From: Pelagibacterales bacterium SAG-MED34
GTDB taxonomy: Bacteria > Pseudomonadota > Alphaproteobacteria > Pelagibacterales > Pelagibacteraceae
DNA: 59,081 nucleotides
Direction of reading: 5' to 3'
Assembly (NCBI GenBank): GCA_014653665.1
Contig: JACWEE010000003.1
Location: 1-59,081 of the forward strand
Each line of letters starts with the position of its first letter. Position 1 is the first letter of the stretch. The position numbers and the translations under genes were made by a program. The notes beneath the pieces are model-generated. The model was not told the DNA's origin, ran no database searches, and worked only from the letters and a program-made list of their open reading frames with translations. Of the stretch, positions 17,865 to 25,484 are shown in pieces.

Positions 17865-18290
17865 TTATCCACCTAGTCCAGCATCTGGAAGAGGTCTTCT
17901 TAAAATTTTCCAAATCCCAACCGCACTTGCAATTAATTTATTTTTACACTTAAGTTTGCAATTCATAAATATCATTGAATTTGTAACTTTTTGAATTTCT
18001 ACTGTTCCCAATAATTCATCTCCAGTGTTCGAGGGAGCTATAAATTTTATATCCAATGAAATAGTTACACATGGTTTATTCCCACTTGCTCTGTGACAAG
18101 CAGTACCTGCACCTGCATCAATGATTGTACAAATATAACCACCATGGGTTATCCCAGCTTTATTTAAATGTGTTTTTTTAATCTTAGTTTTAAACTCAAA
18201 TTTTTTCTTGCTTATAGATCTAAATAATAAACCACCATTATGTTTCATGTAGCTTGGTTTATTGCTTAATTGTTCAAATTTTTTTTTCAT
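17865..18290 (-). CDS. PaaI-like hotdog-fold thioesterase
   Basis: This 141-residue hotdog protein is of the PaaI/YdiI thioesterase type, hydrolysing acyl- or aryl-CoA. The core HLNKAGITHGGYICTIIDAGAG holds the HGG motif and the conserved D on the hotdog helix, followed by VTISLDIKFIAP. The ATG at 18290 overlaps by one base the stop of a 27-residue upstream ORF (TAATG), which favours this start; a TTG at 18335 in the same frame is less likely. Substrate unknown. Confidence 0.85.
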   Translation of the reverse strand: MKKKFEQLSNKPSYMKHNGGLLFRSISKKKFEFKTKIKKTHLNKAGITHGGYICTIIDAGAGTACHRASGNKPCVTISLDIKFIAPSNTGDELLGTVEIQKVTNSMIFMNCKLKCKNKLIASAVGIWKILRRPLPDAGLGG

Positions 18291-18373
18291 TAAAGGATTA
18301 TTGTCATAATTAGTATAAATAATAAAACTAAACAAAAGAAATAAATTACAGATTTTTCAAGTGATATTTTCAT
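18290..18373 (-). CDS. 27-residue single-span membrane peptide, coupled to the thioesterase
   Basis: This ORF runs from ATG 18373 to TAA 18290-18292. It encodes MKISLEKSV followed by about 18 hydrophobic residues (Y/F/C/L/V/I/M) with no charge: an ideal single transmembrane helix with a basic N-terminus. An AAGGAT ribosome site precedes the ATG at good spacing, and the stop shares one base with the thioesterase ATG. It sits 14 bases after the 3' end of tRNA-Arg on the same strand. I do not recognise a family. A small membrane protein or a translational-coupling leader are both possible. Confidence 0.5.
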   Translation of the reverse strand: MKISLEKSVIYFFCLVLLFILIMTIIL

Positions 18374-18387
18374 TTATCCTTTCATTT

Positions 18388-18464
18388 TGGTGCGCCTGCT
18401 AGGAGTTGAACCCAGAACCTCCTGGTCCGTAGCCAAGCGCTCTATCCAATTGAGCTACAGGCGC
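18388..18464 (-). tRNA. tRNA-Arg (anticodon ACG)
   Basis: This 77-base tRNA is on the minus strand. Acceptor strands are GCGCCTG/CAGGCGC, the anticodon stem is CTTGG/CCAGG around CTACGGA (anticodon ACG, read as ICG after A34 deamination), and the T-arm is CTGGG/TTCAACT/CCTAG. Discriminator A and encoded CCA occupy 18391 down to 18388. It is transcribed toward the 27-residue ORF and the thioesterase. Confidence 0.97.
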
Positions 18465-18541
18465 AATTTGTACAGTTTTTATACATAATTAATAATGTAA
18501 ATTATTTTTTTAGCAAATATTGATATATATATATTACAAAA

Positions 18542-21500
18542 ATGAATATAGACTTATTAGTTCCTGATATAGGAGACTTTGAAAACGTTGAAATAATCGA
18601 AGTACTTGTAAAAAAAGGGGACAAAATCAATAAAAATGACCCTGTTGTCACATTAGAAAGTGATAAATCAAGTGTTGAAGTGCCATCCAATTATGAAGGT
18701 ACAATTGAAAATATAAATGTAAAAATTGGTGATAAAGTTTCTAAAGGTGATTTGATATTAACTCTATCTTCAGAAAATAAAGCTGAACATGAGAAAATTA
18801 GTAAAACTTTAGATGAAAAAATTCCACCTTCAACAGAGAAATTAATAGAGGAAGCAGAAACTGCTACAAAATCTGACACAAAAGTTGAAACAAAAGTTAT
18901 AGAGCCAACACAAATCAAGCAAACAAGATTGATTAATGAAGTTAAAATGGTTAGTAGTAACGACGATATTGATCCTGTTGAAACTAAAGAGTGGTTAGAT
19001 TCTTTAAGTGCAGTTTTGCAAAATGATGGTTCTGAAAGAGCTCATTTTTTAATTAAACAATTAATTGATCAATCTTATAAAGCTGGATCTAAAATTCCTC
19101 ATACTCAAACTACCCCTTACGTGAATACAATACCACCTGAGGAAGAAAAAAGATCACCTGGAGATCAAAATATAGAACGTAAGTTAAGATCATTAATTAG
19201 ATGGAATGCTGCTGCAATGGTAGTAAGAGCAAATAAAAAACATCCTGAACTTGGCGGTCACATAGGAACATTTGCATCAGCTGCAACCTTGTATGATGTT
19301 GGCATGAATCATTTTTGGCGAGCAAAAAATAATAAATTTGGAGGTGATCTAGTATATTTTCAAGGTCATAGTGCACCAGGAATGTATGCAAGAGCTTTTC
19401 TTGAGGGAAGACTAAATGAAAAGCAGTTAGATAGATTTAGACAAGAAGTACAAACTGGTGGACTTTCATCTTATCCTCATCCATGGCTAATGCCAAACTT
19501 TTGGCAGTTTCCGACAGTTTCAATGGGAATTGGTCCAATGTTAGCAATATATCAAGCAAGATTTATGAAATACCTAATCAATAGAGGATTAATTAAAGAT
19601 GAGGGAAGAAAAGTTTGGGCTTTTCTTGGAGATGGAGAAATGGATGAACCTGAGTCACTTGGTGCAATCGGTTTAGCGGCTCGTGAAAATTTAGATAATT
19701 TAATATTTGTTGTAAACTGCAACTTACAAAGATTAGACGGTCCAGTAAGAGGAAATGGAAAAATAATTCAAGAATTAGAGGGTATTTTTAGAGGAGGTGG
19801 TTGGAACGTTTTAAAAGTTATTTGGGGATCTTATTGGGACTCACTTTTAGCAAATGATAAGACGGGACATTTAGTAAAAATTATGAATGAGACCGTAGAC
19901 GGTGAATATCAAGCATTTAAAGCAAGAAATGGACTGTATGTGAGAGAAAAGTTTTTTGGTAAATATCCTGAAACAAAAGAATTAGTTTCATCGATGTCAG
20001 ACACCGATATTTGGCGTCTTAATAGAGGAGGTCATGATCCTCATAAAGTTTATGCTGCATATGATAAAGCGGTCAATCACAAGGGAAGCCCCACAGTCAT
20101 AATAGCCAAAACTATAAAAGGCTATGGTATGGGTAAAAGCGGTGAAAGCGTAAATACTACTCACCAACAAAAGAAGTTGGATGTTGATGATTTAATGTAT
20201 TACAGAGATAGGTTTGATGTTCCTTTAACAAATTCTCAAGTCAAAAATATTGAATATTTCAAACCAGATGAAAATTCTGAAGAAATTAAATATTTAAAAA
20301 AAAGAAGATTAGAACTTGGTGGTTTTATACCAGAGAGAACATCATACTCAAAACCGATTAAAGCACCAGTTAAAGATATTTTTGATTTTATGAAAAAGTC
20401 TACTGGTGAAAAAGAAATGTCTACAACAATGGCACTAGTAAGAATGTTAACTAATCTTTTGAGAGATAAAAATGTTGCACCAAAATTGGTTCCGATCATT
20501 CCTGACGAAGCTAGAACATTTGGAATGGAAGGTTTCTTTCAAAAAATAGGTATTTATGCTCATGAAGGTCAAAAATATGAGCCAGAAGATTCAGCACAAC
20601 TTTCATCCTATAGAGAAGAAAAAAGTGGTCAGGTATTAGAAGAAGGTATTACAGAAGCTGGTTCAATGTCATCTTGGATAGCAGCTGGAACAGCATATAC
20701 AAATCATGACATTGAAATGATACCAATTTATCTTTTCTATTCTATGTTTGGCTTTCAAAGAATTGGAGATTTTGCTTGGGCTGCAGGAGATAGTCAAGCA
20801 AGAGGCTTTTTAATTGGTGCAACTGCAGGAAGAACAACACTTGCAGGAGAAGGTCTTCAACACCAAGATGGTCATAGTCATTTGTTAGCATCAACAATTC
20901 CAAACTGCATTTCTTATGATCCAACATTCCATTATGAATTAGCTGTGATTTTTAGAGAAGGTTTAAGAAGGATGCATGAAAAAAATGAAAATATTTTTTA
21001 TTATATTACAACCATGAATGAAAATTACTCCCACCCTGCAATGCCAGATGATTGTGAGGATGGAATTCTCAAGGGAATGTACAAAATTAAAGAGACATCA
21101 AGTTCTAAAGATGCAAAAATTCAATTATTAGGCTCAGGAACAATACTAAGAGAAATGATGGCAGCATCAGAAATTCTCAAAAAAGAATATCAGGTCGATA
21201 GTGAAGTTTGGAGTGTTACTAGTTTTAATGAGTTAAGAAAAAATGGAATGGAAGTTGAACGATTAAACCTTCTAAATCCCGCAGAAACAAATAAAAAATC
21301 ATATGTAGAGGAATGTTTAGGTAAACAACAAGGTCCTATCCTTACAGCCACTGATTATATGAGAATAAATGCTGATCAAATAAGACCTTTTACAAAAAAG
21401 AGCTTTTATTCATTAGGTACTGATGGGTATGGAAGAAGTGATACAAGAAAAAACTTAAGAAATTTTTTTGAAGTAGATAAAGAACATATAGTTGCTTATA

Positions 21501-21607
21501 GCCTTAGTGTTTTATCTAATGAACAGCTTGTTGCATCAAAGTATGCTGAAGACGCAATCAAAAAGTATAAAATTGATAAAAATAAACCTATGCCAACAAA
21601 AATGTAA
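18542..21607 (+). CDS. aceE: Pyruvate dehydrogenase E1, homodimeric type, with an N-terminal lipoyl domain
   Basis: E1 decarboxylates pyruvate with thiamine diphosphate and reductively acetylates a lipoyl group. Residues 1-77 are a complete lipoyl domain beginning NIDLLVPDIGDFENVEIIEV, with the lipoylation site ESDKSSVEVPS (Lys42). An acidic/Lys linker (78-140) follows, and an AceE-type E1 occupies about 145-1021. The ThDP motif is GDGEMDEPESLGA...NCNLQRLDGPVRGNGK, and GEGLQHQDGHS is also present. Standard AceE is about 890 residues without a lipoyl domain. The adjacent E2 has none, so the swinging arm has moved to E1. The E2 ATG directly follows this stop. Confidence 0.95.
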   Translation: MNIDLLVPDIGDFENVEIIEVLVKKGDKINKNDPVVTLESDKSSVEVPSNYEGTIENINVKIGDKVSKGDLILTLSSENKAEHEKISKTLDEKIPPSTEKLIEEAETATKSDTKVETKVIEPTQIKQTRLINEVKMVSSNDDIDPVETKEWLDSLSAVLQNDGSERAHFLIKQLIDQSYKAGSKIPHTQTTPYVNTIPPEEEKRSPGDQNIERKLRSLIRWNAAAMVVRANKKHPELGGHIGTFASAATLYDVGMNHFWRAKNNKFGGDLVYFQGHSAPGMYARAFLEGRLNEKQLDRFRQEVQTGGLSSYPHPWLMPNFWQFPTVSMGIGPMLAIYQARFMKYLINRGLIKDEGRKVWAFLGDGEMDEPESLGAIGLAARENLDNLIFVVNCNLQRLDGPVRGNGKIIQELEGIFRGGGWNVLKVIWGSYWDSLLANDKTGHLVKIMNETVDGEYQAFKARNGLYVREKFFGKYPETKELVSSMSDTDIWRLNRGGHDPHKVYAAYDKAVNHKGSPTVIIAKTIKGYGMGKSGESVNTTHQQKKLDVDDLMYYRDRFDVPLTNSQVKNIEYFKPDENSEEIKYLKKRRLELGGFIPERTSYSKPIKAPVKDIFDFMKKSTGEKEMSTTMALVRMLTNLLRDKNVAPKLVPIIPDEARTFGMEGFFQKIGIYAHEGQKYEPEDSAQLSSYREEKSGQVLEEGITEAGSMSSWIAAGTAYTNHDIEMIPIYLFYSMFGFQRIGDFAWAAGDSQARGFLIGATAGRTTLAGEGLQHQDGHSHLLASTIPNCISYDPTFHYELAVIFREGLRRMHEKNENIFYYITTMNENYSHPAMPDDCEDGILKGMYKIKETSSSKDAKIQLLGSGTILREMMAASEILKKEYQVDSEVWSVTSFNELRKNGMEVERLNLLNPAETNKKSYVEECLGKQQGPILTATDYMRINADQIRPFTKKSFYSLGTDGYGRSDTRKNLRNFFEVDKEHIVAYSLSVLSNEQLVASKYAEDAIKKYKIDKNKPMPTKM

Positions 21608-22534
21608 ATGTCTGATCAATCAAATAAAATATCTGCAAGTCCAAAAGTTAGAAAATTTGCGAGAGAACTGGGAGTAGATATAAATAATGTTAAGGGAACA
21701 GAGAGATCAGGCAGGGTTGTTGAAAAAGATTTAAAAGATTTTGTTTCATCTAGAATTAATCATCCTGAGAATAATGTTGAAAGTAAAAAAGAAAAAATTA
21801 TTAAAAGTGAATATCAACATTCAGATTTTGGAGAAGTTGAAATTAAAGATATTCCTAGAGTAAAAAAAATAGCAGCTCCACATCTTGTAAATTCGTGGAC
21901 AAACATTCCACATGTAACTAACCACGATGAGGCTGATATTACAGAAATGGAAGAATTTAGAAGCTCAATAAAAGATAATTATACAGGAGAAAGAATAAAA
22001 ATTACTCCTCTTGCATTTATTATAAAAGCATTGGTACTTTCACTAAAAAAATTTCCATCATTTAATTCATCAATCGATGATATTGAAAATGGAAAGATTA
22101 CTTTTAAAAAGTATTTTCATGTTGGTATCGCAGTTGATACTCAACATGGACTTATGGTTCCTAAAATTAGAGATGCTAATCAAAAAGATATCAATCAGTT
22201 AAGTGAGGAATTAAAAAAAGTAAGTGATGATTGTAGAAATTTAAAAATTGATAAAAAAGAGTTCTTTGGAGGATCAATGACTATCACAAGCTTAGGTGGC
22301 ATAGGTGGTTCGTTTTTTACACCAATAATTAACTTTCCAGAAGTTGCTATACTTGGCGTTGGTAGAAGCTATAAAAAACAGGTATTTATTGATGGTAAAT
22401 TTATTCCAAGAACCATGCTTCCACTATCTCTCTCATATGATCACAGAATTATAGATGGTGCTGAGGCTGCGAAGTTTAATAATGAATTAAAAGATAATCT
22501 TGGGTCTAATTTTGCATATAACTTGAGTAAATGA
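21608..22534 (+). CDS. aceF: Dihydrolipoamide acetyltransferase (E2) lacking a lipoyl domain
   Basis: This E2 has only 308 residues. It starts directly with the peripheral-subunit-binding domain (ISASPKVRKFARELGVDINNV, about 8-45, in part). A short charged linker follows, and then the complete catalytic domain (about 78-308) with active-site LSYDHRIIDGAEA (H279) and the GGSMTITSLGGIGG core motif. No lipoyl domain precedes these, although typical AceF has one to three. The ATG at 21608 abuts the aceE stop, and no upstream start could add a domain because aceE occupies that DNA. Acetyl groups must therefore be handed over from the lipoyl arm on E1. It overlaps the dioxygenase start as ATGA. No E3 (lpd) gene is in the window. 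Confidence 0.94.
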   Translation: MSDQSNKISASPKVRKFARELGVDINNVKGTERSGRVVEKDLKDFVSSRINHPENNVESKKEKIIKSEYQHSDFGEVEIKDIPRVKKIAAPHLVNSWTNIPHVTNHDEADITEMEEFRSSIKDNYTGERIKITPLAFIIKALVLSLKKFPSFNSSIDDIENGKITFKKYFHVGIAVDTQHGLMVPKIRDANQKDINQLSEELKKVSDDCRNLKIDKKEFFGGSMTITSLGGIGGSFFTPIINFPEVAILGVGRSYKKQVFIDGKFIPRTMLPLSLSYDHRIIDGAEAAKFNNELKDNLGSNFAYNLSK

Positions 22535-23631
22535 TTACTAAAATTGAAATACTAGCAGATGATGTGTGCGTCCACTTTAATGGAGAAAATTCTGAAATTT
22601 TTCCTAATATTTGGCTAAGAGATCATGCAAAAGATGAGCAAAATTGGGATAAAAGGTCTAGCCAAAGGAAGACATATACAGCAGCATTAGATATAAATTT
22701 AAAAGTTAACAAAGCAGAAATAATTGAAAATGGAAAATATTTGAGTGTCTCCTGGCCTGATTTAGAAAAACCAGTTAAATATTCATCTGAATTTCTAACT
22801 AATAATAAAATAAAAAAGAAAAAAGAAATTAAATCTAATTTAAAAATCTGGAAATCTAATGAAATAAAAGAAGAAATTTTTTTAGATTATAGCTCAATAT
22901 TATCAAATGAAGGATTTAGAAATTTTTTGAAAAATCTTCATGACTATGGATTTTCAGTAATTAAAAACTGTGAAACCAATTTAAAGTCTGTTGAAACAAT
23001 TGCAAATAAAATTGGTTACGTAAGAAACTCTATATTTGGAGGACTATGGAGTTTTGAGTCGGATGAAAATAAAGCTGATAGCGCTTACACTCAAGAAGAA
23101 CTCAGACCTCATACAGACTCAACCTATAGCAATGATGCTCCAGGATTACAATTATTACTATGTTGCGAATACAATGCTAAAGGTGGAGAGTCGATAATGG
23201 TTGATGGATTAAAAATAGCAGAAACTATTAAAAAAGAAAACCAGCAGATGTATGAATTAATGACTAAAATAAATGTTAAGGGAAATTATATCGGCGATGG
23301 TGTTTATCTTGAGGCTGAAAGACCAATATTTAAGTTAAATGAAAATAATGAAATAGTTCAAGTTAGTTTTAATAATTATGATCGAGCACCATTTAGATTT
23401 GAAAAAGATTTAACGTTAAAGTTCTATGAAGCAATAAAAACATTTGATATTATTGCTAATAATAAAGATTATCAGTGGCGACACATACTTAAACCTGGAG
23501 AACTTCTAATATTTAATAATTGGCGAATACTCCATGGTAGAGGATCGTTTAATGGAGTTAGAAAAATGTCTGGATGTTATATTAACAAAGAGGATTTTGA
23601 CAGCTCTTGTAAGTTAAACGGAATAAATTAA
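22531..23631 (+). CDS. Gamma-butyrobetaine hydroxylase-like Fe(II)/2-oxoglutarate dioxygenase
   Basis: This 366-residue protein has the two-domain layout of gamma-butyrobetaine and trimethyllysine hydroxylases. The N-terminal GBBH-like domain (about 1-95) includes PNIWLRDHAKDE, and the C-terminal TauD-like jelly roll carries iron ligands H194 and D196 in RPHTDSTYSND and H335 in WRILHGRGSF. The N-terminal zinc-binding cysteines of animal enzymes are absent. Its start overlaps the aceF stop by four bases (ATGA), so it is translated together with pyruvate dehydrogenase, an unusual partner. The substrate is probably a quaternary amine or related compound; that is inference. Confidence 0.85.
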   Translation: MITKIEILADDVCVHFNGENSEIFPNIWLRDHAKDEQNWDKRSSQRKTYTAALDINLKVNKAEIIENGKYLSVSWPDLEKPVKYSSEFLTNNKIKKKKEIKSNLKIWKSNEIKEEIFLDYSSILSNEGFRNFLKNLHDYGFSVIKNCETNLKSVETIANKIGYVRNSIFGGLWSFESDENKADSAYTQEELRPHTDSTYSNDAPGLQLLLCCEYNAKGGESIMVDGLKIAETIKKENQQMYELMTKINVKGNYIGDGVYLEAERPIFKLNENNEIVQVSFNNYDRAPFRFEKDLTLKFYEAIKTFDIIANNKDYQWRHILKPGELLIFNNWRILHGRGSFNGVRKMSGCYINKEDFDSSCKLNGIN

Positions 23632-23657
23632 TTAATAAAATTATCTAATTAAATATA

Positions 23658-24542
23658 ATGACAAAATCCCTTTCAATGGTCTGCGCACTAGTCACAACTT
23701 TTATTTGGGGAACGGCTTTCATCGCTCAAGACACTGGCATGGATAATATCGGTCCATTAACTTTTAATTCAGCAAGATTTATTGTTGGTTTTTTTACAAT
23801 ATTACCACTTGCCTTATTATTTGAGAGGAAGAAAATTAAACTAGAAATACTTTCAAAATCTAAACTTTTTATAAAATATTTAGTTTTCATGGGAGTATCC
23901 CTGTTTTTGGGAACTTTTTTACAACAAAGTGCTCTCCAATATACAAATATTGCAAATGCAGCTTTTTTTACAGTATTTTACGTACCGATAGTTCCAATTT
24001 TGTTATTTTTCATCTACTCCAAAAAAGTTCATTGGAGTATATGGCCAGCAATTGGTCTTTGTATCCTTGGTGTATACCTTCTAAGTGATTTTTCTAACTC
24101 AGAAATTATGTTAGGTGATGGTCTAGTTATATTGTGCTCAGTATTTTGGGCTTTGCACATAATTTTTGCCGGTAAGTTCATGGAAGAATTTGATATCCCA
24201 ATGTTTTATGCTGCACTTCAAGCATTATTTGTTGCAACACTCTCATTTATCTTTTCTTATATTTTTGAAGAATTCAATATTTCAAAAATATTAATGGAAA
24301 GTAGTTCTATCCTTTACGCAGGAGCATTATCAGGCGGTATAGCCTTTACATTACAAATGTATGCTCAAAAAAACATAGAAGAGGCACCAGCAGCAATTAT
24401 TTATTCTCTCGAGGGAGTATTTGCAGCTGTAGCAGGATGGATTATTCTCAATCAATTTTTAAGTACTAATAACATGATTGGATGTTTATTAATATTGATT
24501 GCAGTAATTTCTTCTCAAATTTCACCTAGTTCTAAAAATTAG
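23658..24542 (+). CDS. EamA/DMT-family transporter
   Basis: This 294-residue inner-membrane protein has ten hydrophobic segments in two EamA repeats (about 3-140 and 150-290). It begins MVCALVTTFIWGTAFIAQDTG, and the second repeat shows EEAPAAIIYSLEGVFAAVAGW, typical of metabolite exporters of the drug/metabolite superfamily (RhaT/YdcZ-like). Substrate is unknown. It follows the dioxygenase by 26 bases and may belong to the aceEF transcript. It overlaps the end of uppP by four bases, tail to tail. Confidence 0.87.
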   Translation: MTKSLSMVCALVTTFIWGTAFIAQDTGMDNIGPLTFNSARFIVGFFTILPLALLFERKKIKLEILSKSKLFIKYLVFMGVSLFLGTFLQQSALQYTNIANAAFFTVFYVPIVPILLFFIYSKKVHWSIWPAIGLCILGVYLLSDFSNSEIMLGDGLVILCSVFWALHIIFAGKFMEEFDIPMFYAALQALFVATLSFIFSYIFEEFNISKILMESSSILYAGALSGGIAFTLQMYAQKNIEEAPAAIIYSLEGVFAAVAGWIILNQFLSTNNMIGCLLILIAVISSQISPSSKN

Positions 24543-25306
24543 CTATAAGCAATTACAAAAAGAATTAAAGCAAGAAAAGTTCTGTAATAAACAAAAATAT
24601 TTAAATTAAAATTTTTTACATAAATTAAAAAATATTTGATTGTTAAATAGGAAACTATAAATGAAAAAATTATTGAATATAAAAATAATATATTCAAATC
24701 TATATTTGCATTCATTACATCTTTCAAACTAAGTATACTAGCTCCCGCTAACGCAGGTATTGATAAATAAAAAGATATTTTTGAAGAATCTACTCTATCA
24801 AAATTTAAAAACCTTGAAGCTGTAATTATTATACCTGATCTGCTTACACCAGGTATGACAGCTAAAATTTGAAAAATACCAATGATCAAAATATTTTTTA
24901 AACTTAAACTGGTATCAATTTTATTTTTAATATTAGATCGGTCTGCAATAAATAATAAAATACCAAATATTAAAGTTGTCCATGCTATAACTTTTAAATT
25001 TCTTAAATTTTCAATTAGCCCTGATGTATAAATAAAATAACCAACAATAACTAATGGTAAAGAACCTAAAATTATAAGTAATAATAAAGACTTATTTCCT
25101 AAAATATTTACTAAATCCTTCCTAAAATAAAAAATAATTGCCAAAAGGGATCCTAAGTGAAGACTAATATCAAGTTGAAGCGAACTAATACTAAAGTTCG
25201 ATACTTTTGATATAATTATAAGGTGGGCAGTGGAACTTACTGGTATAAATTCCGAAAAACCTTGTACAAACGCTAAAATTGATGCTTCTATATATTTTGA
25301 AATCAT
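24539..25306 (-). CDS. uppP: Undecaprenyl-diphosphatase UppP (BacA)
   Basis: UppP removes a phosphate from undecaprenyl diphosphate to recycle the lipid carrier for peptidoglycan and surface polysaccharides. The protein is 255 residues with about eight membrane helices. Both signature motifs are present: QGFSEFIPVSSTAHLIII (about 15-32, the E/Q-rich catalytic motif) and PGVSRSGIIITASRF (about 148-162). Start is ATG 25306. It is a single-gene unit divergent from gltD; the 178-base gap holds two hairpins. Confidence 0.94.
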   Translation of the reverse strand: MISKYIEASILAFVQGFSEFIPVSSTAHLIIISKVSNFSISSLQLDISLHLGSLLAIIFYFRKDLVNILGNKSLLLLIILGSLPLVIVGYFIYTSGLIENLRNLKVIAWTTLIFGILLFIADRSNIKNKIDTSLSLKNILIIGIFQILAVIPGVSRSGIIITASRFLNFDRVDSSKISFYLSIPALAGASILSLKDVMNANIDLNILFLYSIIFSFIVSYLTIKYFLIYVKNFNLNIFVYYRTFLALILFVIAYS

Positions 25307-25328
25307 TAAGGACTTTTAATAGATAGTT

Positions 25329-25378
25329 AAAAGATTACCTAAATAAGGCAATCTTTTAAATGCATATCAACTATGCAT
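25329..25378. promoter_or_regulatory. Tandem inverted repeats in the uppP-gltD intergenic region
   Basis: Hairpin 1 is AAAAGATTACCT (25329-25340) with AGGCAATCTTTT (25346-25357), 12 bp with one A-C mismatch and loop AAATA. Hairpin 2 is ATGCATA (25360-25366) with TATGCAT (25372-25378), perfect 7 bp with loop TCAAC, only two bases further on. They lie between divergent starts. Possible roles are an operator pair for a nitrogen-responsive regulator of gltD, or leader structures. I see no known riboswitch consensus. The rest of the gap (25379-25484) is AT-rich without an ORF. Confidence 0.45.
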
Positions 25379-25484
25379 AAAATAGAAAATGTAATAATAT
25401 ATGAGTTTTTTGAAAATATATGTCAGTATTTATTACCTAGTAATGCTTTAAGGAAATATACTTCTGGTGTATAAGGCGACTTAA

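Noticed and set aside
25307-25484. Riboswitch upstream of gltD
   Set aside because: I looked for glycine, SAM and glutamine-type consensus elements and saw none; only two simple hairpins are supported.
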